A stretch of 30,372 nucleotides of DNA from CAZKJL01 sp964611095 (GCA_964611095.1 CAZSWJ010000014.1:1-30372); one strand, 5' to 3'; counted from the stretch's first letter, positions 1 through 7,148 are shown. A program made the numbers and translations. The notes: generated by a model not told the origin, from the sequence alone.

Positions 1-26
1 TTTCCACGAGCGACTGCTTTTCTTTG

Positions 27-55
27 CCACTTTCTTTTGTGTCAAAAGAAAGTGG
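27..55. repeat. Perfect 13-bp inverted repeat (hairpin)
   Basis: CCACTTTCTTTTG at 27-39 is followed by TGT and then by its exact reverse complement at 43-55. It could fold into a 13-bp stem with a 3-base loop. No T-run follows on either strand, so it is not a canonical rho-independent terminator. Similar CCACTTTCTTTTG hairpins are seen between genes in other bacteria, so it may be a dispersed intergenic repeat; that is from memory and not checked. Confidence 0.75.
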
Positions 56-190
56 AGGAAGACTGCGCGCCAAAGAAATAACACTCGTAAAAAAGAATAG
101 ACCTACGGATCAAAGTGCCCTAGCCTGTGCCTCCTATGGCCCCTTTCCGAAGGCTCAGAACGGCCGCAATCACTGGGTGAAGCACTCGCT

Positions 191-667
191 TTGCTTGGTA
201 TAAAAGAGCAGGAATTCCGGCGCTTCATCGCTCAATTCCCAACTCCTCCGCAAGAGGGTTGGGAAGAATTTCTGACCCACATGATCGTCAATGATTTCGA
301 CGGTCTGTCTGCGAATAGAAACAATCCGACGCAGATAGGTTTGGCGCTCTATGGAATGTCAACGGTTCCCGAAGGTGACCGGCCCGATGTCCTCCTTTTT
401 CCCGAGCGCCTTGCAGCCATCCGTACGAATCTGCGGGAAAGCGGAATATCGAATGCAACGATCGTACGATTGGAACAATCCCTCGGTCTTGCCATGGGCA
501 GCAACAGCCTCAGGCCGACGAAGTATTTGCTTGGCCACTTTCTGAATCTCAACAGAGATGCCGTGCGTCAACGTGTTGCAAACGACGGCAATGAAAACGG
601 TGTATTCGCGGAACTGATGACGGAAACGCACCGCCGCATACGGGAAACGATCAATCAGAGAAACTAG
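191..667 (+). CDS. Hypothetical protein, function not recognised
   Basis: A 158-residue soluble protein when started at the TTG at 191. GGTGA at 176-180 could serve as ribosome binding site. It has no signal peptide, membrane segment or motif that I recognise; it is mixed alpha-helical with a basic C-terminus (RRIRETINQRN). The start is doubtful: the frame stays open back to 101, there is no ATG or GTG in it, and the residues just upstream of the TTG (SLGEALAL) would continue a helix smoothly, so a CTG at 173 or 125 is possible. An ATG at 136, preceded by TAGCCT at 121-126, lies in another frame and stops after 14 codons. Its stop abuts the stop of rnc with no gap (tail to tail). Confidence 0.6.
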   Translation: MLGIKEQEFRRFIAQFPTPPQEGWEEFLTHMIVNDFDGLSANRNNPTQIGLALYGMSTVPEGDRPDVLLFPERLAAIRTNLRESGISNATIVRLEQSLGLAMGSNSLRPTKYLLGHFLNLNRDAVRQRVANDGNENGVFAELMTETHRRIRETINQRN

Positions 668-1360
668 CTACTTCCAGCCCTTGGCCTTGAGGCCCTCTCT
701 CGCCGCATCCTGCTCGGCCTTCTGCTTCGTGTTGCCCGTTCCGAGAGCGACTTTCTCATCGCCGATGTAGACGGCGCACGTGAAGAGCTTTTTGTGATCG
801 GGTCCGGTTTCATCGAGCGTTTGATACGTGGGCGTAATGCCGGTTTTCTCCTGCGCGATTTCCTGGAATTTGCTCTTTTGATCTTTGTGCTTGCCCTTGG
901 CGATGAGCTGCTTGAGGTGCGTGAGAATGAAGGTGTGGACAAACACGCGCGCGGCGTCCAAGCCCTGGTCGAGGTACAGAGCACCGATGAACGCCTCGAT
1001 GGCGTTGGCGAGCGTCGACGGCTTGTCTCGGCCCTCGCTGGCCTCTTCGCCCTTGCTCAAAAACAGGTATTTTCCGATGCCGAGCTGCTTCGCCACTTCA
1101 CTCAAGTGATCGCCCTGCACGAGAGCCGAACGCCAGCCGGTGAGCTCACCTTCGGGCTTGTCCGTGAGCTGGTACAAGTACTCCGTGGAGATAAGCTGCA
1201 GCACGGCGTCACCGAGGAACTCCAATCGTTCGTTGTGTCCGTTCTTGGCGCGCTCGTGAACGGCCGAGCGGTGCGTGAGCGCTTGGTACAGTAGGTCTTT
1301 GTTTTTGAAGCGCACGCCGGCGACCTGTTCCAAACCGGCGAGAGACGTGGGGTTAGACAT
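668..1360 (-). CDS. rnc: Ribonuclease III
   Basis: Endonuclease that cuts double-stranded RNA in rRNA and mRNA processing. The 230-residue length is typical. The RNase III signature NERLEFLGD is at residues 43-51 (acidic residues E44, E47, D51). The second catalytic helix reads LANAIEAFIGALYLD at about 117-131, giving the metal-binding Glu at 122; the Asp that E. coli has three residues earlier is Asn here, a common variant. The C-terminal double-stranded-RNA-binding domain spans about 159-227, ending in the typical TKQKAEQDAAREGL helix. It is last in the rpmF-nusB-rnc order, 61 bp after nusB. No Shine-Dalgarno is visible before the ATG. Confidence 0.96.
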   Translation of the reverse strand: MSNPTSLAGLEQVAGVRFKNKDLLYQALTHRSAVHERAKNGHNERLEFLGDAVLQLISTEYLYQLTDKPEGELTGWRSALVQGDHLSEVAKQLGIGKYLFLSKGEEASEGRDKPSTLANAIEAFIGALYLDQGLDAARVFVHTFILTHLKQLIAKGKHKDQKSKFQEIAQEKTGITPTYQTLDETGPDHKKLFTCAVYIGDEKVALGTGNTKQKAEQDAAREGLKAKGWK

Positions 1361-1421
1361 GTGTACGATGAACTGAGGACATTGTAGGGAATGACCGGAA
1401 AGTGGGAAGTCTAAAAAGATG

Positions 1422-1835
1422 CTATTTCACGTCTTTATGTGCGAGTGCGTTGAGGACACCGTTCACGAACTTGGCGCTCTCGGCCGTGCCGTACTCTTTG
1501 GAGATGTCGATGGCCTCGTTCATGACGACCGCGGGCGGTACATCTTTGCAGTACAGAAGCTCGTAGGCGCCGATGAGCAGGATGGAACGCGTGATAGCAT
1601 CCATGCGCTCCCACGACCATTGCGGAGCATACGTCTGCACGGACTCTTTGATGGCCTCCCATTGCTTGCGAACTCCCTGAACGAGCGTCACGCTGAACTC
1701 GGCGTCCACGGCGGCAACTCCGCCGATGCCTTCGATGTTTCTCTTGATGGATGCCTCGGCATCCACCTCGCGTGCCTGCAACTCAAACACCGTCTGCATG
1801 GCGGCGATACGGGCAAGGCGGCGGCGAGACGGCAT
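1422..1835 (-). CDS. nusB: Transcription antitermination factor NusB
   Basis: RNA-binding helical protein that, with NusE/S10, supports antitermination on rRNA operons. The length of 137 residues is normal. The N-terminus MPSRRRLARIAAMQTVFEL corresponds to the family's R-x-x-A-x-x-x-L-x-x-L start, and the C-terminal half has the diagnostic run: RSILLIGAYELLY (about 84-96), PPAVVMNEAIDISKEYG (about 99-115), then KFVNGVLNAL (about 121-130). It lies between rpmF and rnc on the same strand, a common order in Patescibacteria. The upstream gap is occupied by a mirrored 8-bp repeat array whose first unit begins only 3 bp from the start codon. Confidence 0.95.
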   Translation of the reverse strand: MPSRRRLARIAAMQTVFELQAREVDAEASIKRNIEGIGGVAAVDAEFSVTLVQGVRKQWEAIKESVQTYAPQWSWERMDAITRSILLIGAYELLYCKDVPPAVVMNEAIDISKEYGTAESAKFVNGVLNALAHKDVK

Positions 1836-1837
1836 AG

Positions 1838-1941
1838 GAGTACGTAAGTGAAGAAGTGTGCAAGTGCGTAAGTAACGAAGGCGCTACGGTAAGGTACTGC
1901 TTGTACTTTCGCACTTATTCCACTTACGAACTTTCGCACTT
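1838..1941. repeat. Mirrored 8-bp tandem repeat array (element A)
   Basis: On the + strand six consecutive 8-mers run from 1838 to 1885: GAGTACGT, AAGTGAAG, AAGTGTGC, AAGTGCGT, AAGTAACG, AAGGCGCT. After a 7-bp centre, the - strand read from 1941 down to 1893 gives AAGTGCGA, AAGTTCGT, AAGTGGAAT (9), AAGTGCGA, AAGTACAA, GCAGTACC. All share an AAGT core in phase. The array fills the whole gap between rpmF and nusB within their operon. The two arms are partly self-complementary and could fold into a large imperfect hairpin in the transcript. Confidence 0.85.
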
Positions 1942-1943
1942 AT

Positions 1944-2129
1944 TTAGGCCTTGATTCTCGTGATCTTCTTGAGAGCCTTGCCACCGCGATCCTTGGGCGT
2001 AGCCGGGCCGGAGAACGGCGAAGCGGCCATGTTTTTGAGGCGTACGACTTCCCTTCCGAGGTACACGGAGTGCCTACGGCGACCGCGGTCCTTACTTAAT
2101 CTCTTCTTTGGTGTAGGTCTCTTGGCCAT
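1944..2129 (-). CDS. rpmF: Probable 50S ribosomal protein L32
   Basis: A 61-residue, strongly basic protein. The N-terminus (MAKRPTPKKRLSKDRGRRRHS) resembles the start of bacterial L32, where a PK-K-x-S-K stretch is followed by several arginines. The order L32 - NusB - RNase III is frequent in Patescibacteria and supports the call. The odd point is that the C-terminal half has no cysteine, so the zinc ribbon found in many L32 proteins is absent, and the tail (GGKALKKITRIKA) is not one I recognise. Another small basic ribosome-associated protein remains possible. It is the first gene of the operon, with a clear promoter upstream and an A/T-rich leader of about 20 bases without Shine-Dalgarno. 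Confidence 0.62.
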   Translation of the reverse strand: MAKRPTPKKRLSKDRGRRRHSVYLGREVVRLKNMAASPFSGPATPKDRGGKALKKITRIKA

Positions 2130-2155
2130 AGGTTCTAAAAAGGGGTAGCCGGGGC

Positions 2156-2184
2156 ATTGTCGTGGAATCCACGGACCTTGTCAA
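2156..2184 (-). promoter_or_regulatory. Sigma-70-type promoter of rpmF-nusB-rnc
   Basis: On the - strand TTGACA (2184-2179) is followed after exactly 17 bp by GACAAT (2161-2156). The predicted transcription start is near 2149, about 20 bases before the rpmF ATG. Confidence 0.75.
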
Positions 2185-2209
2185 TGCGAGTATGGGGGCG
2201 AAAAAAGGC

Positions 2210-2905
2210 TTACTGACGCCTTCCGCTCATGGCCATCATGAACCTCAGGACGTACAGAAACAGGTTGAAAACGTCCAAATACAGCGAGATGGCGAGCAGG
2301 AAGGGCGAATCCAGGTCTGAGCGACGCGAAAGCCTCTGGATGTCGTAGGCCAAAAAGAGCGAGAACGTGACGATGCCGATGCCCGAGACGATCATCTCGA
2401 ATCCCGGTCCGCGGAGTGCAGGGAAAAAGAGCTGCAGAATGCCGAAGACGATGAGACCGAGGAGCGACTGCAGAAGGAAGCGTCCGAACATGCCGCCGAA
2501 GTCGCTCTTCGTCATTGCGGCAAGAACGGCGGCCGACGCCGTCATGAGTGCCGTGGCGATGAGCGCGTTGAGCAGAATGACCGCTCCGTTCGCATAACCC
2601 GTGAGCAAAATGAAGATGATGGGTGCCAGAGTAAGACCCGAGATGAACGGGAATGCGACAAAGAGAACGTAGTTGAGAGGCGTGGAACGGGACCAGGAAC
2701 GAGCCGTCCAAATGATGGCGAGTTCGGCGATGAGAAGAACGAAGATCCAGCTCGACGCGACGATGGACGACGCAAACGTGAGTCCGGCGAAAGCGCCGAC
2801 GACCGTGACCGCGAGCGCGAGGAACAGAAGGCCGTACACTTTGGCGGCACCGGAGCCGACCAGAGGACGTGAAGAAACCGACGATGTGGAGTAGGCGTTG
2901 AGCAT
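2210..2905 (-). CDS. Bax inhibitor-1/YccA-family membrane protein
   Basis: An integral membrane protein of 231 residues with about seven hydrophobic segments from residue 22 to 225, as usual for the BI-1/YccA (UPF0005) family. Diagnostic features are the small-residue-rich helices and the C-terminal signature FLAYDIQRL (about 184-192) followed by AISLYLDVFNLFLYVLRFM (about 206-224), in which the two acidic residues match those proposed to control pH-dependent calcium leak in characterised members. The physiological role in bacteria is not settled. AAGGAG lies about 12 bases before the ATG but overlaps the end of the upstream methyltransferase gene, which lies 9 bp away, so the two are probably co-transcribed. 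Confidence 0.9.
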   Translation of the reverse strand: MLNAYSTSSVSSRPLVGSGAAKVYGLLFLALAVTVVGAFAGLTFASSIVASSWIFVLLIAELAIIWTARSWSRSTPLNYVLFVAFPFISGLTLAPIIFILLTGYANGAVILLNALIATALMTASAAVLAAMTKSDFGGMFGRFLLQSLLGLIVFGILQLFFPALRGPGFEMIVSGIGIVTFSLFLAYDIQRLSRRSDLDSPFLLAISLYLDVFNLFLYVLRFMMAMSGRRQ

Positions 2906-2914
2906 GACCGGATT

Positions 2915-3817
2915 CTACTCCTTTTTGAGAACGTAGACGATGGAGCTCGCGGAGAGCGGACGGAGCCATCCGTAGAAAAAACTCGTGAGCCCGCGCACGA
3001 ACGCCGTGAGCAGTGAACCGCCTCGGGCGCGCTCGGAGAGAATGCAGAAGTAGAACGCATCGAGCGGAAGAGCCAGCGACTTCACGACGCGCAGGTCGTG
3101 CATGCCGGCAAGTCGCCCGAGCGTGACGGGAGAAAAGTGGGACGGATGCCGCGGCACTTCGTAGATGCTCCACTCGGAACCGTACGACGCGGCCTCGGGG
3201 CTGTCTTCATTCGGAACGGCGACGAATGCGGTGCCGCCCTCCTTGAGCAGCCCGTGAATCGTTTCCATGGTGCCGTGAATATCGTACACATGCTCCAGAA
3301 CGTGCCACAGCGTCACCACGTCGAACGAGGCGGGCGGGAGCTTGGTGAGCAATTCGTTGCCGCCGACGTTGAGCGTGAAATGATCGCGGCAGTGATCCCT
3401 CACTTTTTCATTCGGCTCGGTGCACGTCACCGCCCATCCGTGGCGCTGCATGAATGCCGGGAACTCGCCCGTGCCGCAGCCGATGTCGAGGAGCATTCCC
3501 GTACGCAGACCGGTGAACCTGCGAATGCACCGCAGCTTCGCCGGCTCACGGATGAACCGACGGACGAACGTCACGCACCGCATCATCCACCCGCGCGACT
3601 CGGTGCTGTGCGGCGTGTAGTCGGGCGAATCGTAGTACTTCTGCGCGTCGGATTCCTGCGGCAAACGGTACGTGTACAAAAAACCGCAATCGACGCAGCG
3701 ATGGAGCGGGAATACCTCGCCGGAGACGAGAAAATCTTTGCACTCACGCTCGAGAGCGGCGCGTCCGGAGCCGCACAACGGACACTCTTTTCGTTCGATG
3801 TATCGCACGCCTTCCAT
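2915..3817 (-). CDS. Class I SAM-dependent methyltransferase with N-terminal zinc-ribbon-like motif
   Basis: A 300-residue protein. Residues 12-44 carry two CxxC pairs (C12/C15 and C41/C44), a probable zinc knuckle. The Rossmann methyltransferase fold follows: motif I LLDIGCGTGEF at 109-119 (acidic end of strand 1 TEPNE near 134-138), motif IV-like FDVVTLWHVLEHV near 165-177, and a C-terminal extension of about 90 residues with a hydrophobic patch. Proteins of this layout are common in surface-sugar and lipid modification clusters; the substrate is not predictable. TATAGT at 3829-3824 lies only 6 bases before the ATG, indicating a leaderless transcript and supporting this start. Confidence 0.85.
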   Translation of the reverse strand: MEGVRYIERKECPLCGSGRAALERECKDFLVSGEVFPLHRCVDCGFLYTYRLPQESDAQKYYDSPDYTPHSTESRGWMMRCVTFVRRFIREPAKLRCIRRFTGLRTGMLLDIGCGTGEFPAFMQRHGWAVTCTEPNEKVRDHCRDHFTLNVGGNELLTKLPPASFDVVTLWHVLEHVYDIHGTMETIHGLLKEGGTAFVAVPNEDSPEAASYGSEWSIYEVPRHPSHFSPVTLGRLAGMHDLRVVKSLALPLDAFYFCILSERARGGSLLTAFVRGLTSFFYGWLRPLSASSIVYVLKKE

Positions 3818-3823
3818 GGCCGA

Positions 3824-3829
3824 ACTATA
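3824..3829 (-). promoter_or_regulatory. -10 element giving a leaderless methyltransferase mRNA
   Basis: TATAGT on the - strand, 6 bp upstream of the ATG at 3817. A start point 6-7 bases after the hexamer would coincide with the start codon. No good -35 is evident. Confidence 0.5.
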
Positions 3830-3835
3830 CGGGAA

Positions 3836-4549
3836 TCACGCGAGGGACGCATGCGTATACCAATCTTCGTATGCGACTTCTTTGGCAAGAACGTAACCGT
3901 TCGCCGTGAGAAGCGCACGGACCTTGTCGCGCTTGTCTTTTTGATTCCAGTGCTCGACGGTGAGCGCTCGAACGCGATGTGCATCGAACGGAAATGCCTG
4001 CAGAATTTCACACTCGGATCCCTGCGTATCGATGCTGAGGTAGTCGATGCATGCCGGCACGTCGTATCGACGCAACAGATCGGCGACCGTGCACGTGCGA
4101 CGCTTCATGAGCGGACGCGATGAGCGCGGAACGCCGAGACATTTTTCGAGCAAGCGCAGGTACGACTCGGAGAGTTCCGACGCGACGCCGCCGTATTCCC
4201 CGGCATCGATGAAATCGACGTCGGTCGCTTCGTTCCAGAGCAGCGAGTGATCGCAGATGCACGTTCGGTTTTCTTGGAGGCGACGAAACGAATCATCGGA
4301 TGGCTCCACGCAGATCCCCTTCCAGCCGAACTTCTTTTCCAGGAGATACGTGTTGCTGAAACTCTTCCCGTCGAACGCACCGATATCCAGGAAGAATCCG
4401 TCGCGTTTTCCGTCCAGTACCGAGAGCACCCATCGATCTTGGCCGCATTGGGAGTACGAGCCTCGTACGGCGCCCCATGCGTGCAGGAACGCGTGCTTCA
4501 GGCGAACGGCCACAGGAACGACGTGCCGGAATGCGGATGGAATCGACAT
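3836..4549 (-). CDS. FkbM-family methyltransferase
   Basis: A 237-residue SAM-dependent O-methyltransferase-type protein. Family marks are SQCGQDRW at about 33-40, motif I GFFLDIGAFDGKSFSNT at about 51-67, the acidic strand-2 end GICVEPS at 78-84, and the late motif IDYLSIDTQGSECEIL before the last third. Bacterial FkbM proteins with the S-x-x-GQD start are usually linked to methylation of polysaccharide or glycan chains, so action on a surface glycan is a reasonable guess. It is 18 bp downstream of its divergent neighbour's region and ends 18 bp before the next methyltransferase's start; both are on the - strand, but each has its own -10 element. Confidence 0.88.
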   Translation of the reverse strand: MSIPSAFRHVVPVAVRLKHAFLHAWGAVRGSYSQCGQDRWVLSVLDGKRDGFFLDIGAFDGKSFSNTYLLEKKFGWKGICVEPSDDSFRRLQENRTCICDHSLLWNEATDVDFIDAGEYGGVASELSESYLRLLEKCLGVPRSSRPLMKRRTCTVADLLRRYDVPACIDYLSIDTQGSECEILQAFPFDAHRVRALTVEHWNQKDKRDKVRALLTANGYVLAKEVAYEDWYTHASLA

Positions 4550-4562
4550 GGGAAACTCGGCC

Positions 4563-4568
4563 AGTATA
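4563..4568 (-). promoter_or_regulatory. -10 element of the FkbM methyltransferase gene
   Basis: TATACT on the - strand, 13 bp before the ATG at 4549; a CTGACG about 18 bp upstream may be the -35. The leader would be about 6 bases. It shares the 96-bp intergenic region with the opposite promoter at 4607-4635. Confidence 0.55.
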
Positions 4569-4606
4569 AGCCCCGAACAGGCCTTCCGTCAGGGGTGATT
4601 CGGCAA

Positions 4607-4635
4607 TTGAATGACGCTCGATTTTGTGCTATACT
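4607..4635 (+). promoter_or_regulatory. Sigma-70 promoter with extended -10
   Basis: TTGAAT (4607-4612), 17-bp spacer, TATACT (4630-4635), with an extended -10 TGC immediately upstream (4627-4629). The predicted start near 4642 leaves only about 4 bases before the ATG at 4646, which is the reason for choosing that start although the frame is open far upstream. Confidence 0.8.
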
Positions 4636-4645
4636 ATTGAGATTT

Positions 4646-5446
4646 ATGCGCTTCCAGCAGCGATCCGTCGGCATCGGCATGGGGACCGCCCTGGGCATCC
4701 TGATCCCCGCGACGTGCTCGGCCGCAGCCGGAGCTCAGGCTCTGGCGGGTTTCATCGAACTGCATTTGGTGCAGCAGGCGCTCTTCGCATTCTGGGGAAT
4801 TTCGGCCGCGGCGATCTTTTACTACGCCGTACGCATGGTGCTCGAGGCGTACAAAGACGAGTCGTACACGAACCTCAGCAACGCCTTCATCAACGTGCTC
4901 ACCGGCTTCGCGGTCATCGCGTGTGCCAGCGCATTCGCAGCCGCCTTCTACACGCCGGGCCTCAGCGCCGACAATGCCGCCGACATTTCACCCTCCATCC
5001 TCGGCATCGGCGTGCAGAGCGTCGCCGACTTCATCATCACCATGTCCGCGGGGATTTTCGTGCTCATGGTGGTCATCGCCGGCATCGGCATGGTGACGTC
5101 GCGCGGCGACAGCGGTGCTTTTGAAAAGTGGCGGAAGATTCTCATCGCCAACATCGTCGGCGTCATCGTCATGTTCGTGGCGTTCTACATCGTGCACGCG
5201 GTCTCGGACATCAATTCCGGCCTGCTCATCGAGGAAATGCGCGGCTTGGCCCTGTTCCTGCTCACGCTCCTCGGATTCATGTGTGTCGTCGCGCTCATCG
5301 TGGCGGGCGTGCTGCTCATCGTCTCCATCGACGAATCGCTCCGCGACAAAGCCAAGAACATCATCATCGGAACGCTCATCACCCTGGCGCTCGTCGTGCT
5401 GTGTTACACGCTCATCGTCACGTTCGTCCGCACCACCGCCCCGTAA
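4646..5446 (+). CDS. Six-TM protein made of three pilin-like (TrbC/VirB2, T4SS-pilin type) modules, copy 1
   Basis: A 266-residue protein with a signal-peptide-like start (residues 1-31, ending SAAAGAQA). The rest is three repeats of one module: helix, short polar loop with D/E and K, helix. The loops are at about 64-78 (RMVLEAYKDESYTNL), 148-164 (GMVTSRGDSGAFEKWRK) and 222-237 (VLLIVSIDESLRDKAK), each followed by a Gly- and Ile-rich helix. The helix-loop-helix with G/S-x-D/E...K resembles the small pilins annotated as type IV secretion pilins in Patescibacteria, which normally contain a single module. The function is unknown; a membrane pore or pilus-assembly scaffold is possible. It is translationally coupled to the next gene by a TAATG overlap. 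Confidence 0.75.
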   Translation: MRFQQRSVGIGMGTALGILIPATCSAAAGAQALAGFIELHLVQQALFAFWGISAAAIFYYAVRMVLEAYKDESYTNLSNAFINVLTGFAVIACASAFAAAFYTPGLSADNAADISPSILGIGVQSVADFIITMSAGIFVLMVVIAGIGMVTSRGDSGAFEKWRKILIANIVGVIVMFVAFYIVHAVSDINSGLLIEEMRGLALFLLTLLGFMCVVALIVAGVLLIVSIDESLRDKAKNIIIGTLITLALVVLCYTLIVTFVRTTAP

Positions 5447-6264
5447 TGCGTCGCCTCCTCACCCTCGCCCGGCTGCTCCTCGGCATGACGCTCGTCGCCA
5501 CGCCGAATGTCGCATTCGCGAGCGGCGCGGACATCAGCGACATGTTCCTGAACCTCATTTTCGCCTTCGCTCCGCTGTGGATCGTGGTGGCCATTCTCGT
5601 GATCGTCATCGCCGGATTCTCACTGATGGTGTCGAATGACGAAGGTCGTTTGGAAAAGACGAGAAAGACCATCGTCGCCGTCATCATCGGCGGCATCGTC
5701 ATCACCATCATCCTGGTACTGGGCCCGCTGGCCGCCATCGGCATTCTGTACAACGGCATTCCGGGCATGGCGCTCATCAATACGGGTGACGCTCTCGGCA
5801 ACGAAGCCATCGGTATCGCCGAGTGGATCACCGCCATGGCCGCCATGCTCGGCGTGCTCATCATCATCATTTCGGCGCTCCAAGCCATCTTCACGTTCGG
5901 CGACGAAGAGGCTTACCAAAAGGTCCGCGCGTCGATCCGCCACGTCATTCTGGGGCTCATCATCATCGCCGCCGCATTCATCTTCCGACAAGTGTTCTTC
6001 GTCGACAAGACGCCGAACGCGCTCATCGCGCTCATCGCCAGCAAAATTCTCATCGTGCTCGCCGTCATGACCATCATCGCCGTGGCGATCCTCATTTACG
6101 CAGGCGTTCGCATGATCATCGCCTTCGGCCGCGAGGAAGATTACACCAACGCGAAAACACTGGTCTTCCGCGTCATCATCGGACTCGTCGTCATCCTCGT
6201 CAGCTACGTCCTCGTCCTGGCGGTGGCGACGCTCTTTAACGGAACGGGAACGGGGGTGGTGTAA
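5446..6264 (+). CDS. Six-TM protein made of three pilin-like modules, copy 2
   Basis: A 272-residue paralogue of the preceding protein, with the same plan: signal sequence 1-26 (ending NVAFASG), then three hairpin modules whose loops lie at about 58-75 (FSLMVSNDEGRLEKTRKT), 146-162 (QAIFTFGDEEAYQKVRA) and 222-239 (RMIIAFGREEDYTNAKTL). Each loop is followed by a helix beginning with small residues and ending aliphatic. The ATG overlaps the previous stop (TAATG at 5444-5448), implying coupled translation and probably equimolar subunits. Its 3' end overlaps the convergent folP by 29 bp. Membrane localisation is clear from composition; the role is inferred only by resemblance to T4SS-type pilins. 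Confidence 0.75.
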   Translation: MRRLLTLARLLLGMTLVATPNVAFASGADISDMFLNLIFAFAPLWIVVAILVIVIAGFSLMVSNDEGRLEKTRKTIVAVIIGGIVITIILVLGPLAAIGILYNGIPGMALINTGDALGNEAIGIAEWITAMAAMLGVLIIIISALQAIFTFGDEEAYQKVRASIRHVILGLIIIAAAFIFRQVFFVDKTPNALIALIASKILIVLAVMTIIAVAILIYAGVRMIIAFGREEDYTNAKTLVFRVIIGLVVILVSYVLVLAVATLFNGTGTGVV

Positions 6265-7096
6265 CGATTCCTTTCTCGAGTGCCATGAGCACATCGCGCG
6301 TGGCTTTCACGTCGTGCGTGCGAATGAGCCGTGCACCCGATTGCACCGCCAAAACGGCGGCGGCGAGGGTTGCGGGCAAGCGCTCCGACGCGGGAAGTTT
6401 TTCGGGTCCGGCCAAAAACGATTTGCGCGACGGACTCACCATGACGGAGCCGAGGCTCGTGAATTCGCCGAGTCGGCGCAGAAGCTCGAATGAATACGCC
6501 GGATCGGACGAGACGAAGTGCCCCAGTCCCGGATCCACGACAATCGATCCTTGAATGCCCGCCGCTTTCGCCGCGGCGATACGCTCGAGGAAAAACTTTT
6601 TCACGTCCGCAACGACGTCTCGGTACCGAACGTCGGCGACCGTCGTCCGCGGACCCGCGTCTTTGCTGAACATGAGAACGCACGGGGCGTGCGCCTCGGC
6701 GATGACGGAAAGGATGTCGGGGTCGGCGCGGCCGGCGGTGATGTCGTTGATGAGGTCCGCTCCCGCTGCGAGTGCTTGGCGCGCCACCTCGGCCTTCCAG
6801 GTATCGACGGCGATCCACGCATCGGGAAATGCCGCTCGCACGGCTTTCACAGCGGGAAGGACGCGCTCGAGTTCCTCGGCGAGTGAAACATCCGCGGATC
6901 CCGGGCCCGTGGATTCCCCGCCGATCTCGACGATGTCGGCGCCTTCGGCCATGAATCGCATTGCATGGTCCACCGCCGCGTGAGCGGAAGCGGCTCGGCT
7001 CGGCGCATGGTACGAATCGGGCGTGGCGTTGATGACGCCCGTGACGGCGACGCGCGCGGAGAGATCCAATGATTTGTTTCCCGAGCGAAGATGCAT
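6236..7096 (-). CDS. folP: Dihydropteroate synthase-like protein (pterin-binding domain)
   Basis: Condenses dihydropterin pyrophosphate with p-aminobenzoate in folate synthesis. The 286-residue length fits. Most family motifs are present: GVINATPDS at 20-28 (Asn23), GADIVEIGGEST at 52-63, WIAVDT at 94-99 (Asp98), INDI at 116-119 (Asn117), VVDPGLG at 186-192 (Asp188), SRKSF at 223-227 (Lys225) and IRTHDV at 258-263. It deviates in the substrate loops: the usual STRPG loop is STGPGS, so the pyrophosphate/pABA-side arginine is Gly64, and the post-DPG segment lacks the normal FGK. Function as a true DHPS is therefore likely but not certain. Start at 7096 (ATG); the frame extends upstream, but that part has no family similarity. 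Confidence 0.82.
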   Translation of the reverse strand: MHLRSGNKSLDLSARVAVTGVINATPDSYHAPSRAASAHAAVDHAMRFMAEGADIVEIGGESTGPGSADVSLAEELERVLPAVKAVRAAFPDAWIAVDTWKAEVARQALAAGADLINDITAGRADPDILSVIAEAHAPCVLMFSKDAGPRTTVADVRYRDVVADVKKFFLERIAAAKAAGIQGSIVVDPGLGHFVSSDPAYSFELLRRLGEFTSLGSVMVSPSRKSFLAGPEKLPASERLPATLAAAVLAVQSGARLIRTHDVKATRDVLMALEKGIVTPPPFPFR

Positions 7097-7139
7097 GCTT
7101 GCAGCATCCTTCAAATGACCGCATGGATGCAATCGGACC

Positions 7140-7148
7140 TGGTATAAT
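7140..7148 (+). promoter_or_regulatory. Extended -10 promoter of a 53-residue membrane protein
   Basis: TGG followed by a perfect TATAAT (7143-7148); the ATG is 8 bases downstream at 7157, so the mRNA is probably leaderless. No convincing -35, as expected for an extended -10 promoter. Confidence 0.7.

Noticed and set aside
2181..4123. Long open frames opposite the BI-1 and methyltransferase genes (2181-3173 -, 3098-4123 +)
   Set aside because: They are Arg/Ser/His-rich shadows in GC-rich coding sequence; the genuine genes in the other frames have clear family motifs.
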